Origin: an uncultured Opitutia bacterium
GTDB taxonomy: Bacteria > Verrucomicrobiota > Verrucomicrobiia > Opitutales > Opitutaceae
NCBI GenBank assembly: GCA_903900845.1
Contig: CAIUOU010000147.1
Location: 1 to 64,000 of the forward strand
Direction of reading: 5' to 3'
DNA length: 64,000 bases
Of this stretch, positions 25,368 to 34,732 are shown piece by piece. The number at the start of each line of letters is the position of its first letter. The stretch's first letter is position 1. The position numbers and the translations under genes were made by a program. The notes under the pieces were generated by a model that was not told the DNA's origin, searched no databases, and saw nothing but the letters and a program-made list of their open reading frames with translations.

Positions 25368-26393
25368 GTGATCACCCCGTCCCGCCCCGTATTCGCCCTG
25401 CTCCTGTTGCTCGCGGTCCCCGCGCTGCGGGCGCACGAAGTTGCCCTCGAAATGCTGCAGGCCTCCGCGCGCTTCCGCGCTTCCCTCGACGCCGCGCAGC
25501 TGAAGCTGGCGACTTATCCGCTGACCGACGCCGAGCGGGAGAACTGGAACTTCGTGCCGCTTGAGCGGCGCGGGCTGTCCTTCAAGCGCATGACGGCCGA
25601 CCAACAGGCGCTCGGCCTCGCCCTGCTGCGGACCGGGCTGAGCCACACCGGTGCGGCGAAGGCGCAGGCGATCATGCAGCTGGAGCTCGTCCTGAAGGAG
25701 TTGGAAAAGGACACCAAGGGCCGGCGCGATCCGGTGCAGTATTTCATCACGTTTTTCGGCGAGCCGGCCGCGGCCGATTCATGGGGGTGGCGCTTCGAGG
25801 GCCATCATTTGTCGTTCAACTTCACGGTGGTCGGCGGGAAGCACGTTTTCTTCACGCCCTCCTTCATGGGGACGAATCCGGCGGAGGTACGCCAGGGACC
25901 GCGGCGCGGCGAGCGCGTGCTCGGCGAGGAGGAGGATGCCGGGTTCGCCTTCATTGAATCGCTTAATGACGCCCAACGCCGCGCGGCGATCATCGCCGCG
26001 GATCCCCTGAAGGAGATCGTGACAACGAATCAAAAACGCGTGGATCCACTCTCGCCGGTGGGCATCGCCGCGACTCGGCTGGATGCGGCCCAGCGCGCCC
26101 GCCTCGAGGCGCTGGTGAAGCTTTACCTCGCGCGCTGGCGCCCCGAGCTCGCGGCGGAGACGTTCGCCAAGATCGAGGCCGCCGGGCTGGACCAGCTGAC
26201 TTTCGCGTGGGCGGGACCGGTGGACCGGACAAAAGGACGCTACTACCGGATCCAGGGCCCGACGATCCTGATCGAGTTCGACAACTTCCAAAACAACTTC
26301 AACCACGTGCACACCGTGGTGCGCGACTTCAAGGGTGACTTCGGCCGCGATCTCCTGGCCGAACATCACGCCCGCGACCACGCGCGGAAGTGA
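25368..26393 (+). CDS. DUF3500 family protein, exported
   Basis: 341-aa DUF3500 protein of unknown function. The frame is open from 25176, but the signal peptide VITPSRPVFALLLLLAVPALRA begins at a GTG (25368), which I take as the start. Family-like blocks are DAERENWNFVPLERRGLS, WGWRFEGHHLSFNF, FFTPSFMGTNP and the C-terminal IEFDNFQNNFNHVHTVVRDF with FGRDLL. Conserved Trp, His and Asn residues suggest a metal or ligand site, but no activity is assigned. The preceding 268 bases (25100-25367) show no other gene, terminator or repeat. It ends 100 bases from a convergent gene. Confidence 0.85.
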   Translation: MITPSRPVFALLLLLAVPALRAHEVALEMLQASARFRASLDAAQLKLATYPLTDAERENWNFVPLERRGLSFKRMTADQQALGLALLRTGLSHTGAAKAQAIMQLELVLKELEKDTKGRRDPVQYFITFFGEPAAADSWGWRFEGHHLSFNFTVVGGKHVFFTPSFMGTNPAEVRQGPRRGERVLGEEEDAGFAFIESLNDAQRRAAIIAADPLKEIVTTNQKRVDPLSPVGIAATRLDAAQRARLEALVKLYLARWRPELAAETFAKIEAAGLDQLTFAWAGPVDRTKGRYYRIQGPTILIEFDNFQNNFNHVHTVVRDFKGDFGRDLLAEHHARDHARK

Positions 26394-26493
26394 TCCGCGA
26401 CCCGGCGGACTAAGCGATCGACAGCCGTTGCCACGATCGAAGGGTGTTCTTGCCCCTCGGCAACCCGCGCTTGGCGTTTCTGGATCTCATCCC

Positions 26494-27945
26494 TCAGGAA
26501 CCATCCGGTGCTCCCTGGACGCTGTTTTCCGGGGGGCAGATCCTGCAGGGAAGCAAGGCGGCATCCTGCATCCCGTGAATGATCTTTTTATCCGGCGGGC
26601 AGAAAGTCGCCAACGCGCCGGAAAGGCGGGCCTCGTTGCCAACCACGAAGTAGTACGGGCACAGCCGCAGACGGCCGGGTATCAGTCGTGCGGAAGGGGT
26701 CGTTCCAACAGTGGTAGCGGCCTCGAAGACCGGATGCTCCAACCGGCGCGGCTTGCGGTAAGGTTGGAGCACATGGAGATTGGTGGCGGCGAACGCGACG
26801 GCGCGATTGACCCCGGCCTGCCATTCTTCCCGTGAACAGTCGCTGCCGAGGACCACGCTACGGGCCCCCCAGGCGGTCTCATGGTAGCCGCTGATCTTGA
26901 TGATGAGGTCGCGCTCCCGCTGCGAGGCCCCGGCCAGATCCCGCCAGTCGTTCAGGGCGCGCCCGCCAACGCGGGGACCGTCGAGCACCGCGCCCGGCGG
27001 GAGCGGGGCGGGATCCATGATCCAGGATGGCGGGATGAGCGCCCGGAGCAGCTCCAGCGTACGGGCTCCGAGTGATTCCGCCCAGAAGTCCCGCAGCAAG
27101 TGATGGTGGAACAGCGCGAGCGCGAGCTTCTCCTCCTGGAAGTGCCGCATCGGCGGAGCGATCGCGACCTCGCCCGCCGCCCAGGCCTCCATGATGAACG
27201 GCTGCGTGCGGATGTTCTCGAGGTCGAACAACTCGAAGAACCGGTACAGGACGTCGATCTTCTCCGGGTTGCCCTCGATGTCGAAGCAGAGCGAATTCTC
27301 CAGCGGGAAGATGTCGCCGGGCTCGAGGCAATGGACCCGCTTTCCGCGCAGCTGGAGCTCGTGGGCGAGCCACTTCATCTCGGGACGGTAAGTCGCGGCC
27401 TCGTCGCTCACCACGAGGGCGACCACCGGGTTGCGCTCCTTGGGGCGCAGGGCGGCGAGGGCCCCGTGGAAGTCCAGGACCATCCGGTCGCCGGCGCCGA
27501 GCACGTTCACCCCCGGCTCCGCTGCGTAGAGGCGGTTCAGGAAGGCGGTGAGCCCGATGCCGCCGGGGACGGAATCGAGCTCGGTGAGCACGAAGCCCTC
27601 ATCGGTGAGCAGGAGGTCGGGCCGCAGCACGGGGGGCAGCGCCCCGCGGTTGCGCGGATCACGCGCGTGCGCGACGAGGGCGGGCGGTTTGCCGCGGTCG
27701 AGGTATTCGGCGACCCACGGCGCCAGCAGCGGCTTGTTGCGCAGCAGGTTTTTCCCGGCGGCCGAACGCAGGTAAAGCGTCTCCAGCGCCTGATGGAACT
27801 CGAGGCACGCGGCGCCGATCGCGCGCAGCTGATCCAGCTGCGCGGCGTCCAGCGGCCACGCCTCGGGCGAAAGCTGCCAGGTCTTGTCCTCGAACAACGG
27901 CTGCGCCGCGAGGGCCGAGCGGATCGTCTCGTGGGGCAGCGGCAT
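26494..27945 (-). CDS. ATP-grasp-like protein (glutathionylspermidine synthase-like), unnamed
   Basis: 483-aa cytosolic protein. I recognise only fold-level features: [24 protein letters not shown] and [21 protein letters not shown] resemble circularly permuted ATP-grasp enzymes, and [21 protein letters not shown] with [12 protein letters not shown] resembles their nucleotide-binding lysine strand and adjoining block. The C-terminus ends in [12 protein letters not shown], with two nearby cysteines. A peptide- or polyamine-ligating activity would fit the fold but is a guess. It starts 30 bases after prfB on the same strand and is probably cotranscribed with it. Confidence 0.55.
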   Translation of the reverse strand: MPLPHETIRSALAAQPLFEDKTWQLSPEAWPLDAAQLDQLRAIGAACLEFHQALETLYLRSAAGKNLLRNKPLLAPWVAEYLDRGKPPALVAHARDPRNRGALPPVLRPDLLLTDEGFVLTELDSVPGGIGLTAFLNRLYAAEPGVNVLGAGDRMVLDFHGALAALRPKERNPVVALVVSDEAATYRPEMKWLAHELQLRGKRVHCLEPGDIFPLENSLCFDIEGNPEKIDVLYRFFELFDLENIRTQPFIMEAWAAGEVAIAPPMRHFQEEKLALALFHHHLLRDFWAESLGARTLELLRALIPPSWIMDPAPLPPGAVLDGPRVGGRALNDWRDLAGASQRERDLIIKISGYHETAWGARSVVLGSDCSREEWQAGVNRAVAFAATNLHVLQPYRKPRRLEHPVFEAATTVGTTPSARLIPGRLRLCPYYFVVGNEARLSGALATFCPPDKKIIHGMQDAALLPCRICPPENSVQGAPDGS

Positions 27946-27975
27946 GGCGACGGGCGGGCAGGACCGGCGACGCGG

Positions 27976-29119
27976 TCACTCCTCCATCTGGATGTCCTTG
28001 TTGCGATGCCGCGGGCAGCCGGCGCGGAGCCACGCGTTGACGAAGCGGTCAAGGTCGCCGTCGAGCACGCCCTGCGTGTCGCTGGTGCTGATGCCGGTCC
28101 GGAGGTCCTTCACCATCTGATAGGGCTGCAGGACGTAGCTGCGGATCTGGCTGCCCCATCCGATCTCGCCCTTCTCGCCGTAGAACTTATCCATCTCGGC
28201 GCGCTGCTCGTCCTGCTTTTTCTCATACAGGCGCGCCTTCAGCACGCTCATGGCGCTGGCGCGGTTCTTGATCTGCGAGCGCTCGTTCTGGCAGACGACG
28301 ACGATGCCCGTAGACAGGTGCGTGATGCGCACGGCGGAGTCGGTCGTGTTCACGCCCTGGCCGCCCTTGCCGGAGGACCGGTAAACATCGACGCGGATCT
28401 CGGCCTCGGGGACCTCGATGTTGATCTCCTCGTTGATCTCCGCGATCACGTCGACCGCACAGAACGAGGTGTGGCGACGCTTGTTGGCGTCGAAAGGACT
28501 GATGCGCACGAGGCGATGTACACCGCGCTCGGCCTTCGCGAAACCGTAGGCGTTCTCTCCCTTCAGGAGCAGCGTAGCCTTGGTGATTCCCGCCTGGTCG
28601 CCGACCTGCACGTCCTGCACCTCGATGGTGAAACCGCGGCGCTCGGCCCACCGCGAATACATGCGGAAAAGCATGTCGGCCCAGTCGCAGGACTCGGTGC
28701 CGCCCGCGCCCGCCTGGATCGAGAGGAAGGCGTTGTTGCGGTCGAATTGTCCGGTGAGGAACGAGGCGATCTCGAGCGCATCGAGCTCCGTCACCATCGC
28801 ATCGACCTGCCCGGATAGCTCGGCCACCGCGGCGTCGTGCGCGGCGCCGGTCTCGGCCTCCACCAACTCCACCATCACGGCGACGTCATCAACCTTCCGC
28901 TGGAAGGCGACGACGGGCAGCACGGACTTCTTCAGTCCGTTGAGCTTCGCGATGTGACGCTGGGCGCGCTCGTTGCTGTCCCAGAACGTCGGCAGGCCCA
29001 TCTCGGCCTCCATGGCCTCGATCTCACGCTGCTTTTGATCGCAGTCAAAGAAACCTCCACAGGTGTCCGGCGCGCTTCTTGATGTTCTCGATGTGGCTGA
29101 AGGTCTCGGGGGCGATCAT
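27976..29119 (-). CDS. prfB: Peptide chain release factor 2, with programmed +1 frameshift
   Basis: RF2 terminates translation at UGA and UAA. The gene is in two frames: 24 codons from ATG 29119 (beginning [15 protein letters not shown]) reach CTT followed by in-frame TGA at 29047-29045. A +1 shift on CTT-TGA-C continues as [19 protein letters not shown] and runs to the stop at 27976, giving about 380 aa. The GGQ motif of peptidyl hydrolysis is around residue 250 ([10 protein letters not shown]) and a SPF tripeptide occurs in RISPFDAN. Without the shift only a 24-residue peptide would be made, so level of RF2 controls its own synthesis. A plain frame reading would misplace the start at 29013. 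Confidence 0.95.
29044..29058 (-). promoter_or_regulatory. Programmed +1 frameshift signal of prfB
   Basis: On the minus strand the order is GGAGG (29058-29054), TTT, CTT (29050-29048), TGA (29047-29045) and C. The Shine-Dalgarno-like GGAGG three bases before CTT-TGA-C matches the layout of the E. coli prfB signal, where it pushes the ribosome forward by one base. Confidence 0.93.
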
Positions 29120-29187
29120 GACGTGGAGGAAGAAGGGAAACGCGGACGACGCCGGGCACAAGGCCGCATTCCGCGCGACGCCAAATG

Positions 29188-29223
29188 ATAAACAAAAACG
29201 CCGTCCCGGATCGGGACGGCGTT
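29188..29223 (-). terminator. Rho-independent terminator after rpsI
   Basis: Perfect 11-base-pair stem (AACGCCGTCCC at 29197-29207, GGGACGGCGTT at 29213-29223) with a 5-base loop. Read on the minus strand it is followed by TTTTTGTTT, so it ends the rplM-rpsI transcript and separates it from prfB. Confidence 0.92.
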
Positions 29224-29243
29224 GGAAAGAGGAAGTCGCCGGA

Positions 29244-29645
29244 TCAGCGCTTCGAGAACTGGAAGCGCTTGCGGGCGCCGGGCTGGCCGGCCTTCTTGCG
29301 TTCCTTCTCGCGCGGGTCGCGACGGAGGTGACCGGCCTTCTTCAGCTTCGGACGGAGCTCGGCGTTGAGCTTCTGCAGCGCGCGGGCGATGCCGTGCGCC
29401 ACTGCGCCAGCCTGGCCAGCGACACCGCCACCGGCTACGTTGGCGGTGACATCGATCTTTTCCCGCATCTCGACCGTGAGCAGCGGCGCGTAGGCCTGCT
29501 TGGCGAAGTTATCGTGGGAGAAGTAGTCCTCGAAGGTGCGACCGTTGACGGTCAGCTTACCGGAGCCCTCGGTGATACGCACGCGGGCGGTCGAGGTCTT
29601 GCGGCGGCCGGTGCCGAGGTGGACGTTGGCGGGAGTGGCGCTCAT
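29244..29645 (-). CDS. rpsI: 30S ribosomal protein S9
   Basis: 133-aa S9, a small-subunit head protein whose tail reaches the P-site tRNA. The N-terminal [14 protein letters not shown], central [19 protein letters not shown] and the C-terminal [17 protein letters not shown] are canonical, with the arginine/lysine end intact. It follows rplM by six bases in the standard L13-S9 operon and ends in a strong terminator. Confidence 0.98.
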   Translation of the reverse strand: MSATPANVHLGTGRRKTSTARVRITEGSGKLTVNGRTFEDYFSHDNFAKQAYAPLLTVEMREKIDVTANVAGGGVAGQAGAVAHGIARALQKLNAELRPKLKKAGHLRRDPREKERKKAGQPGARKRFQFSKR

Positions 29646-29651
29646 GGTCGG

Positions 29652-30083
29652 TTAGCTGACGGTGATCTTCTGGGGCGCGTTGGCCTCGTGGGTGTGGTTC
29701 GGGCCGGCGAACACGCGAAGCTTGGTGAGCATGTGGGCGGCGATCCGGTTCTTAGGGAGCATGCCCTTGACGGCATGCTCGATGATGAACTCGGGGTGGC
29801 GCTGGCGCATCAGGGAGACCTTGCGGTAGCTCTCTCCACCGACGAAGCCCGAGAAAAACATGTAGGAGTTTTGATCCTCCTTTTTGCCGGTGAGCACCAC
29901 CTTTTCGGCGTTCACGACGACCACGAAATCACCGGTGTCCACGCTGGGGGTGTACGTCGGGCGGTGGCGGCCACGAATGATGTTTGCGGCCTTCACGGCG
30001 AGGCGACCGAGCGGCACTCCCGCGGCATCAATGAGATGCCACTTGGGTTGAACCGTCTCCTTCTTGGCGAGGAACGTCTTCAT
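29652..30083 (-). CDS. rplM: 50S ribosomal protein L13
   Basis: 143-aa L13, an early-assembly large-subunit protein. Visible markers are KWHLIDAAGVPLGRLA, the DTGDFVVVVNAEKVVLTGKK strand, and AVKGMLPKNRIA. First gene of the rplM-rpsI operon. The promoter should lie in 30084-30169, between it and the phosphomannose isomerase stop, where I could not assign boxes. Confidence 0.98.
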   Translation of the reverse strand: MKTFLAKKETVQPKWHLIDAAGVPLGRLAVKAANIIRGRHRPTYTPSVDTGDFVVVVNAEKVVLTGKKEDQNSYMFFSGFVGGESYRKVSLMRQRHPEFIIEHAVKGMLPKNRIAAHMLTKLRVFAGPNHTHEANAPQKITVS

Positions 30084-30169
30084 GCGAAAAGAGGTCGATG
30101 CGAACGGCCCGCCTCAGGAGTGTCAACCGAGTTTTCGGGGATTTTCCGCCTCCACTCCGACCAGAACGC

Positions 30170-31141
30170 TCACGCGGTGAACGCCTCGGTCACCAGCGCG
30201 ATCGCCGCCGAGTCCGCCGAGAAGGTGAACGCCCCCGCGTGCGGAGCCAGGACCGTGTCCCCGCGGGCCAGGCGGACCGGCGGCCGCGCCGTGGCCGGTT
30301 CGGCACCGGCGGAGAGGGCGCCGCTGACCACACTGACGAGGCGCGGCCCCTCGCCCGCCCGGAGATGAAACCGCTGCCCAGGATCAAGGAGGACCCGGCG
30401 AATCCGGAACTCCCGGCATTCCGCGATCACACCCGAGGTGGGCGCCGCCCGCAGGGGAGCGGGCTCGAAGTCGTCCCAGTCGATGGAATGAAGCGACTGC
30501 GCGAGGTGCATCTCGCGCGGGCGGCCGTCCAGCCCGACCCGGCCCCAATCGTATACGCGGTAAGTGGTATCGGAGTTCTGCTGGATCTCGAGGATGAGAT
30601 TGCCGGCGTCGATCGCGTGGACCTGCCCGCTGTGCACGAGGATGGAATCGCCGGCGGCGACGCTGAAAGCATGCACGCAGTCCTCCAAGGAGCCCGCGGC
30701 GACCGCGGCGGTGAACCGCTCCCGGGTCACGCCCCGCCGCAACCCGACGATCAACCGCGCGCCCGGGGAAGTAGCCGCGATGTACCAGTTCTCGGTCTTG
30801 GGTTCGCCACGCAGTTCCCCGGCCACCTCGGCCGGGGGATGCACCTGCAAGCTCAGACGCTCGCGACAGTCGAGCCACTTGATGAGAATCGGAAACGGCC
30901 GGCCAGCCGGCCAACCGGGCCCCATCACCTCGGCGGAGTGCAGCTCCAGGACTGAGCGGAGCGACTGGCCCGCCTGCGGCCCCTCCCCAACCACTGACTG
31001 CGCCTCGGGACGGTCGACAACCTCCCAGCTTTCTCCGATCGGATCACCGGGCGGTAGCGCGCGGCCGAGCACGGTCTCGAGGGCGCGACCTCCCCAGACG
31101 CGGGTCTGGTAGATCGGGACGAAGCGGAGGAGTTCGCGCAT
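30170..31141 (-). CDS. manA: Class I mannose-6-phosphate isomerase-like protein
   Basis: 323-aa zinc cupin that interconverts mannose-6-P and fructose-6-P. Motifs: FVPIYQTRVWGGRALE at the start, LSLQVHPPAE and EPKTENWYI with metal ligands, HSGQVHAIDAGNLILEIQQNSDTTYRVYDWGR, which is the family core. It is of the shorter Firmicutes/Verrucomicrobia type. The frame extends to 31213 but only ATG 31141 begins the fold. It is divergent from ftsK and shares a short upstream region with it. A similar glucose-6-phosphate or other sugar-phosphate isomerase role cannot be excluded. Confidence 0.88.
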   Translation of the reverse strand: MRELLRFVPIYQTRVWGGRALETVLGRALPPGDPIGESWEVVDRPEAQSVVGEGPQAGQSLRSVLELHSAEVMGPGWPAGRPFPILIKWLDCRERLSLQVHPPAEVAGELRGEPKTENWYIAATSPGARLIVGLRRGVTRERFTAAVAAGSLEDCVHAFSVAAGDSILVHSGQVHAIDAGNLILEIQQNSDTTYRVYDWGRVGLDGRPREMHLAQSLHSIDWDDFEPAPLRAAPTSGVIAECREFRIRRVLLDPGQRFHLRAGEGPRLVSVVSGALSAGAEPATARPPVRLARGDTVLAPHAGAFTFSADSAAIALVTEAFTA

Positions 31142-31213
31142 GGGGCGGGAGCTTGCGTTTGACCGGCGGATGCGGTGCCGTGGAATTCTCCGCCGACGCC
31201 GAGGCCGAAACAA

Positions 31214-33778
31214 ATGCCGAAGTCCGAGAGTTCAAATACAAACCCGGTGCCTTCCCCGCAGGCTCCGCGTTACGGACCCAACTGGGTGGTGGCTCCCGCC
31301 TGCCTGCTGCTCGGAGCCTACCTCCTCGTGGCGCTGCTCGCCTTCGACCCGACGCAAAGTCCCGGCGACCATGTGCCTTCGCCGCCCGCCAGCAACCCCG
31401 CCGGTTTCATCGGAGCGCTGACCGTCGAGATCCTCCTCAAGGGATTCGGGGTCGGTGCGTGGCTCGTGCCGGTCTTCCTGCTCTGGATGGCGGGACTCGC
31501 CTTCCGGTTTCCGAAACAAGTCACGCGCGGCCGCGCCATCGCGATGGGTCTCGCGATCCTGATGTCCACCGGCCTCGCGGCGATGTTCACCGACCGCGAG
31601 TGGTCATCGCGCTGGTTCCCGCTCGGGCCGGGCGGTATCGTGGGCAAGGGGCTTTATCATTACATGCTTGAGCCGGCCCTCGGTTCCTTCGGCGCGGCCC
31701 TCATTCTCGGAACGACGTACATTTGCTCGCTCCTGTTCATCTTCGTGCGCGATGTCGGGGCCGAACTTGAGAAGATGATCGCGGCCTTCGTCGCCTGGCG
31801 CGACGAGAAGTCCCGCCAGAAGGCTGATCGCGACGAATACCTGCGCCGCGAGCTGGCCGAGCGCGCGAAGGCTGCGCCCGCGACTCACGTGAAGACCTCC
31901 GGGACCAACCCGCCCCCCGCCGACCCGCCCCGCGTCGCGCCCCCACCCGCGACCGAAGGTCCCTTCTCCCGCTTCGGCCCCGTCTCAAAGCCGGAAGACC
32001 TGAAGCCTACCGCACCTGCCGGCGAGCCGGCCAAACCGGCCAAAACCGCCGCCGCCAAGACAGAACCCGAGGCGCCGAAACCAGCCGCCGCGCCCAAGCC
32101 CCCGCCACCCCCGCCAAAGGTCAACATCAGCGGCGCCCCGGCGGGTAGCGCGACCGCGACCGACACCAAAGGCCTCGCCGTGGGAGCCCTCGGCAAGGTG
32201 GAGCTTAACATCGTCAAGGCAGAGGAGCCAAAAAAGGCCGCGAAGGTTTCCGTGCCGCAGACCGACGACGCCAACTATCAGTTCCCGCCGGTTAAAATCC
32301 TGCGCGAACAGGTCCGCGTCTCCATCTCCGGCACCGAAGAGGAACACCGCCGCAACGCCGAAAACCTCCTCCGAATCCTCGGTGAATTCGGCGTCGAGGT
32401 CACCCTGGGTGAAATCCACGTCGGTCCGGTCATCACCCGCTACGAGGTCGTGCCGGCCGCCGGCGTGCGGGTCGAGAAGATCTCCGGTCTCGACAAGAAC
32501 ATCGCCCTCGGCATGCGCGCTCAGTCGGTGCGCATCCTTGCCCCCATCCCGGGCAAGGCCGCGGTCGGGGTCGAGGTCCCGAATCAGAACCCCACCCCGG
32601 TCGGCATGCGCGAACTCATCGAGAGCGAGGACTGGGCCGCGCTGAAGGCCGAGATCCCGATCGCGCTGGGCAAGGACGTCTCGGGCAAGCCGCTCGTCTC
32701 CGACCTCGCCAAGATGCCCCACCTGCTGATCGCCGGCGCCACTGGCTCCGGCAAGTCAGTCTGCATCAACTCCATCGTCGCCTCCATCCTGTACTCCAAG
32801 AGCCCCAAGGACCTCCGGCTCATCATGGTGGATCCCAAGGTAGTCGAGTTGAAGATTTTCAACGCGCTGCCCCACATGCTCATCCCGGTGGTCACCGAGC
32901 CCAAGAAGGTACCCGCCGCGCTCAAGTGGCTCCTGGGCGAAATGGAGCAGCGCTACCAGATCTTCGCGAAGGTCAACGTCCGCAACATCGTCGGCTTCAA
33001 CAACCGCAAGAAGGCGGGACGTACCGAGGAGCCGCCCGCGCCCGAGCCCCAGCCCAACCTCGCCGGCCTGGATCCGCTCGACGGCGTCGAGATTCCGGAG
33101 CGCCTGCCCTACATCGTCGCCATCATCGACGAACTCGCCGACCTGATGATGGTCGCCCCCGCCGAGATCGAGACCAACATCGCCCGTCTCGCCCAGCTCG
33201 CCCGCGCCGCCGGCATCCACCTCATCATCGCCACGCAGCGGCCCTCGGTGAATGTGATCACCGGAGTCATCAAGGCCAACCTGCCTTCGCGTATCGCGTT
33301 CCAGGTCGCGTCCCAAGTCGACTCCCGCACCATTCTCGACACCAAGGGAGCCGACACCCTCATCGGGCGCGGGGACATGCTTTTCTCGCCGCCCGGCTCA
33401 TCGCGGCTCGTCCGCGCCCAGGGCGCCTTCGTGTCGGACGAGGAGGTTCAGGAGATGGTTGAGTTCCTGAAGCGCAACGGTCCGCCGCAGTACGCGCAGT
33501 CGGTGCAGCAGCAGATCGACCGGGCGGCCCGGGAGGACGACGAGGAGGGCGGCGGGGGTGAAGACGGCGATCTCGGCGACGACGGTGAGTTGTACCAGGA
33601 GGCGCTGGAGGTGCTGAAAGCCACCAAGCGCGCCAGCACCTCGATGATCCAACGCAAGCTGCGCATCGGCTACAACCGCGCCGCCCGCATCATGGAGATC
33701 ATGGAGGAAAAGGGCATCGTCGGCCCGGAAAACGGTTCCAGCCCGCGCGAGATCCTCGTCGATCTCGACTCGATGTGA
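31214..33778 (+). CDS. ftsK: DNA translocase FtsK/SpoIIIE
   Basis: 854-aa septal DNA pump. Several hydrophobic segments fill the first 190 residues (ACLLLGAYLLVALLAF, LLWMAGLAF and others), followed by a Pro/Ala/Lys-rich linker (about 210-340). The motor has Walker A GATGSGKSVCIN near residue 508 and Walker B-like YIVAIIDELADLMM, and the C-terminal gamma winged-helix (KRASTSMIQRKLRIGYNRAA) should read KOPS-type polar motifs. A GTG start at 31175 would add 13 residues; the ATG at 31214 is preferred, without a strong ribosome-binding site at either. Confidence 0.95.
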   Translation: MPKSESSNTNPVPSPQAPRYGPNWVVAPACLLLGAYLLVALLAFDPTQSPGDHVPSPPASNPAGFIGALTVEILLKGFGVGAWLVPVFLLWMAGLAFRFPKQVTRGRAIAMGLAILMSTGLAAMFTDREWSSRWFPLGPGGIVGKGLYHYMLEPALGSFGAALILGTTYICSLLFIFVRDVGAELEKMIAAFVAWRDEKSRQKADRDEYLRRELAERAKAAPATHVKTSGTNPPPADPPRVAPPPATEGPFSRFGPVSKPEDLKPTAPAGEPAKPAKTAAAKTEPEAPKPAAAPKPPPPPPKVNISGAPAGSATATDTKGLAVGALGKVELNIVKAEEPKKAAKVSVPQTDDANYQFPPVKILREQVRVSISGTEEEHRRNAENLLRILGEFGVEVTLGEIHVGPVITRYEVVPAAGVRVEKISGLDKNIALGMRAQSVRILAPIPGKAAVGVEVPNQNPTPVGMRELIESEDWAALKAEIPIALGKDVSGKPLVSDLAKMPHLLIAGATGSGKSVCINSIVASILYSKSPKDLRLIMVDPKVVELKIFNALPHMLIPVVTEPKKVPAALKWLLGEMEQRYQIFAKVNVRNIVGFNNRKKAGRTEEPPAPEPQPNLAGLDPLDGVEIPERLPYIVAIIDELADLMMVAPAEIETNIARLAQLARAAGIHLIIATQRPSVNVITGVIKANLPSRIAFQVASQVDSRTILDTKGADTLIGRGDMLFSPPGSSRLVRAQGAFVSDEEVQEMVEFLKRNGPPQYAQSVQQQIDRAAREDDEEGGGGEDGDLGDDGELYQEALEVLKATKRASTSMIQRKLRIGYNRAARIMEIMEEKGIVGPENGSSPREILVDLDSM

Positions 33779-33841
33779 TCCCCGCGCGGGCGCGCCAAGT
33801 TCGGCCTTTTCCTTTGGCACCCAACCCCCTAACCACCTCCC

Positions 33842-34651
33842 ATGCAGACCATCGGCGAACGGCTTGAGGAAGCGCGAAAAAAAAAGGGGCTTTCCCTCCG
33901 CGAAGCCGCCGAGGCGACGAAGATCCGCAGCGACTACCTGCAGAAATTCGAGGGTAACCAATTCGACATCGGGCTGACCGAAATCTACTCCCGCGGCTTC
34001 CTCCGCTCCTACGCCGCGTTCCTCAAGCTACCCGCCGATCGGATCCTGCAGGACTACACTTCCCTCGCCCGACCGGAGGCGCGTCCACGCCAAAGCCGCG
34101 AAATCTACGGCCGCCTCGAGGTGTCGACTACAAACCCGGTTTCAGACGAAACATCGCCCGCCACGGCCGAAGAGTCCACCCCGGCCGCTCCGCCGCCCCG
34201 GCCGGCACCGTCCCGCTCGCGTACCGGCAGTTCGCTCCCGTCCGGCCCCGACCCGGCGATCATCTTCCGCTACGCGAAATGGGCCGCGGTCGCCGTAGGC
34301 GCACTCGTTCTCCTGCTGGTCATCAAGTCCCTCATCCCTTCCTCCAAGCCGGCATCCCCACCCCCGCCCGCGACCGCTAATCCCGCCGCCAAGGCGCCGA
34401 CGTTGGGGCTCGTCGCGGAAAATCCCGTGCAGGTGACCGTACGGAAGAAGAACCCCGACGAGTCCGAGGGCGAAATCCTGTTCAGCGGCATGCTCACCAC
34501 CGGGGAGTCGAAGCGCATTCCGCGCCCGGGCGCACTTTTCATCGAGGCCAGCGCCGCGGAAAATCTCGCCATCGAAATCTCGGGCAAGAGCTACAATCTG
34601 GGCCAACTCCTCGGCAAAGGCTACCAACGCGGCCAGTTGCCCGCTCCCTGA
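33842..34651 (+). CDS. RodZ-like HTH membrane protein
   Basis: 269-aa bitopic membrane protein. An N-terminal HTH_25/Xre-like domain (TIGERLEEARKKKGLSLREAA, to about residue 75) is followed by a Pro/Ser/Thr-rich linker, one transmembrane helix (AAVAVGALVLLLVIKSLI, about 149-166) and a periplasmic DUF4115-like domain (LVAENPVQVTVRKKN to the end). This is the RodZ plan, a cell-shape protein that binds MreB, although the C-terminal domain is short. It sits 63 bases after ftsK, in keeping with a cell-division/shape context. Confidence 0.82.
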   Translation: MQTIGERLEEARKKKGLSLREAAEATKIRSDYLQKFEGNQFDIGLTEIYSRGFLRSYAAFLKLPADRILQDYTSLARPEARPRQSREIYGRLEVSTTNPVSDETSPATAEESTPAAPPPRPAPSRSRTGSSLPSGPDPAIIFRYAKWAAVAVGALVLLLVIKSLIPSSKPASPPPPATANPAAKAPTLGLVAENPVQVTVRKKNPDESEGEILFSGMLTTGESKRIPRPGALFIEASAAENLAIEISGKSYNLGQLLGKGYQRGQLPAP

Positions 34652-34656
34652 GCCCG

Positions 34657-34680
34657 CGGGCCGGAGGCGCCGGCCCGTTT
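34657..34680 (+). terminator. Possible weak terminator after the RodZ-like gene
   Basis: An 8-base-pair GC stem (CGGGCCGG at 34657-34664 and CCGGCCCG at 34670-34677) with a 5-base loop is followed by only three T residues, so termination may be partial. Confidence 0.4.
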
Positions 34681-34732
34681 GCCACCTCCGGCGGGCCGCG
34701 TACCGGTTGAGGATGGTCGGTTCGCACTCCCG

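Noticed and set aside
27100-28818. 572-codon open frame on the plus strand, opposite prfB and the ATP-grasp gene
   Set aside because: Low-complexity antisense frame; prfB with its frameshift and GGQ motif is the real gene.
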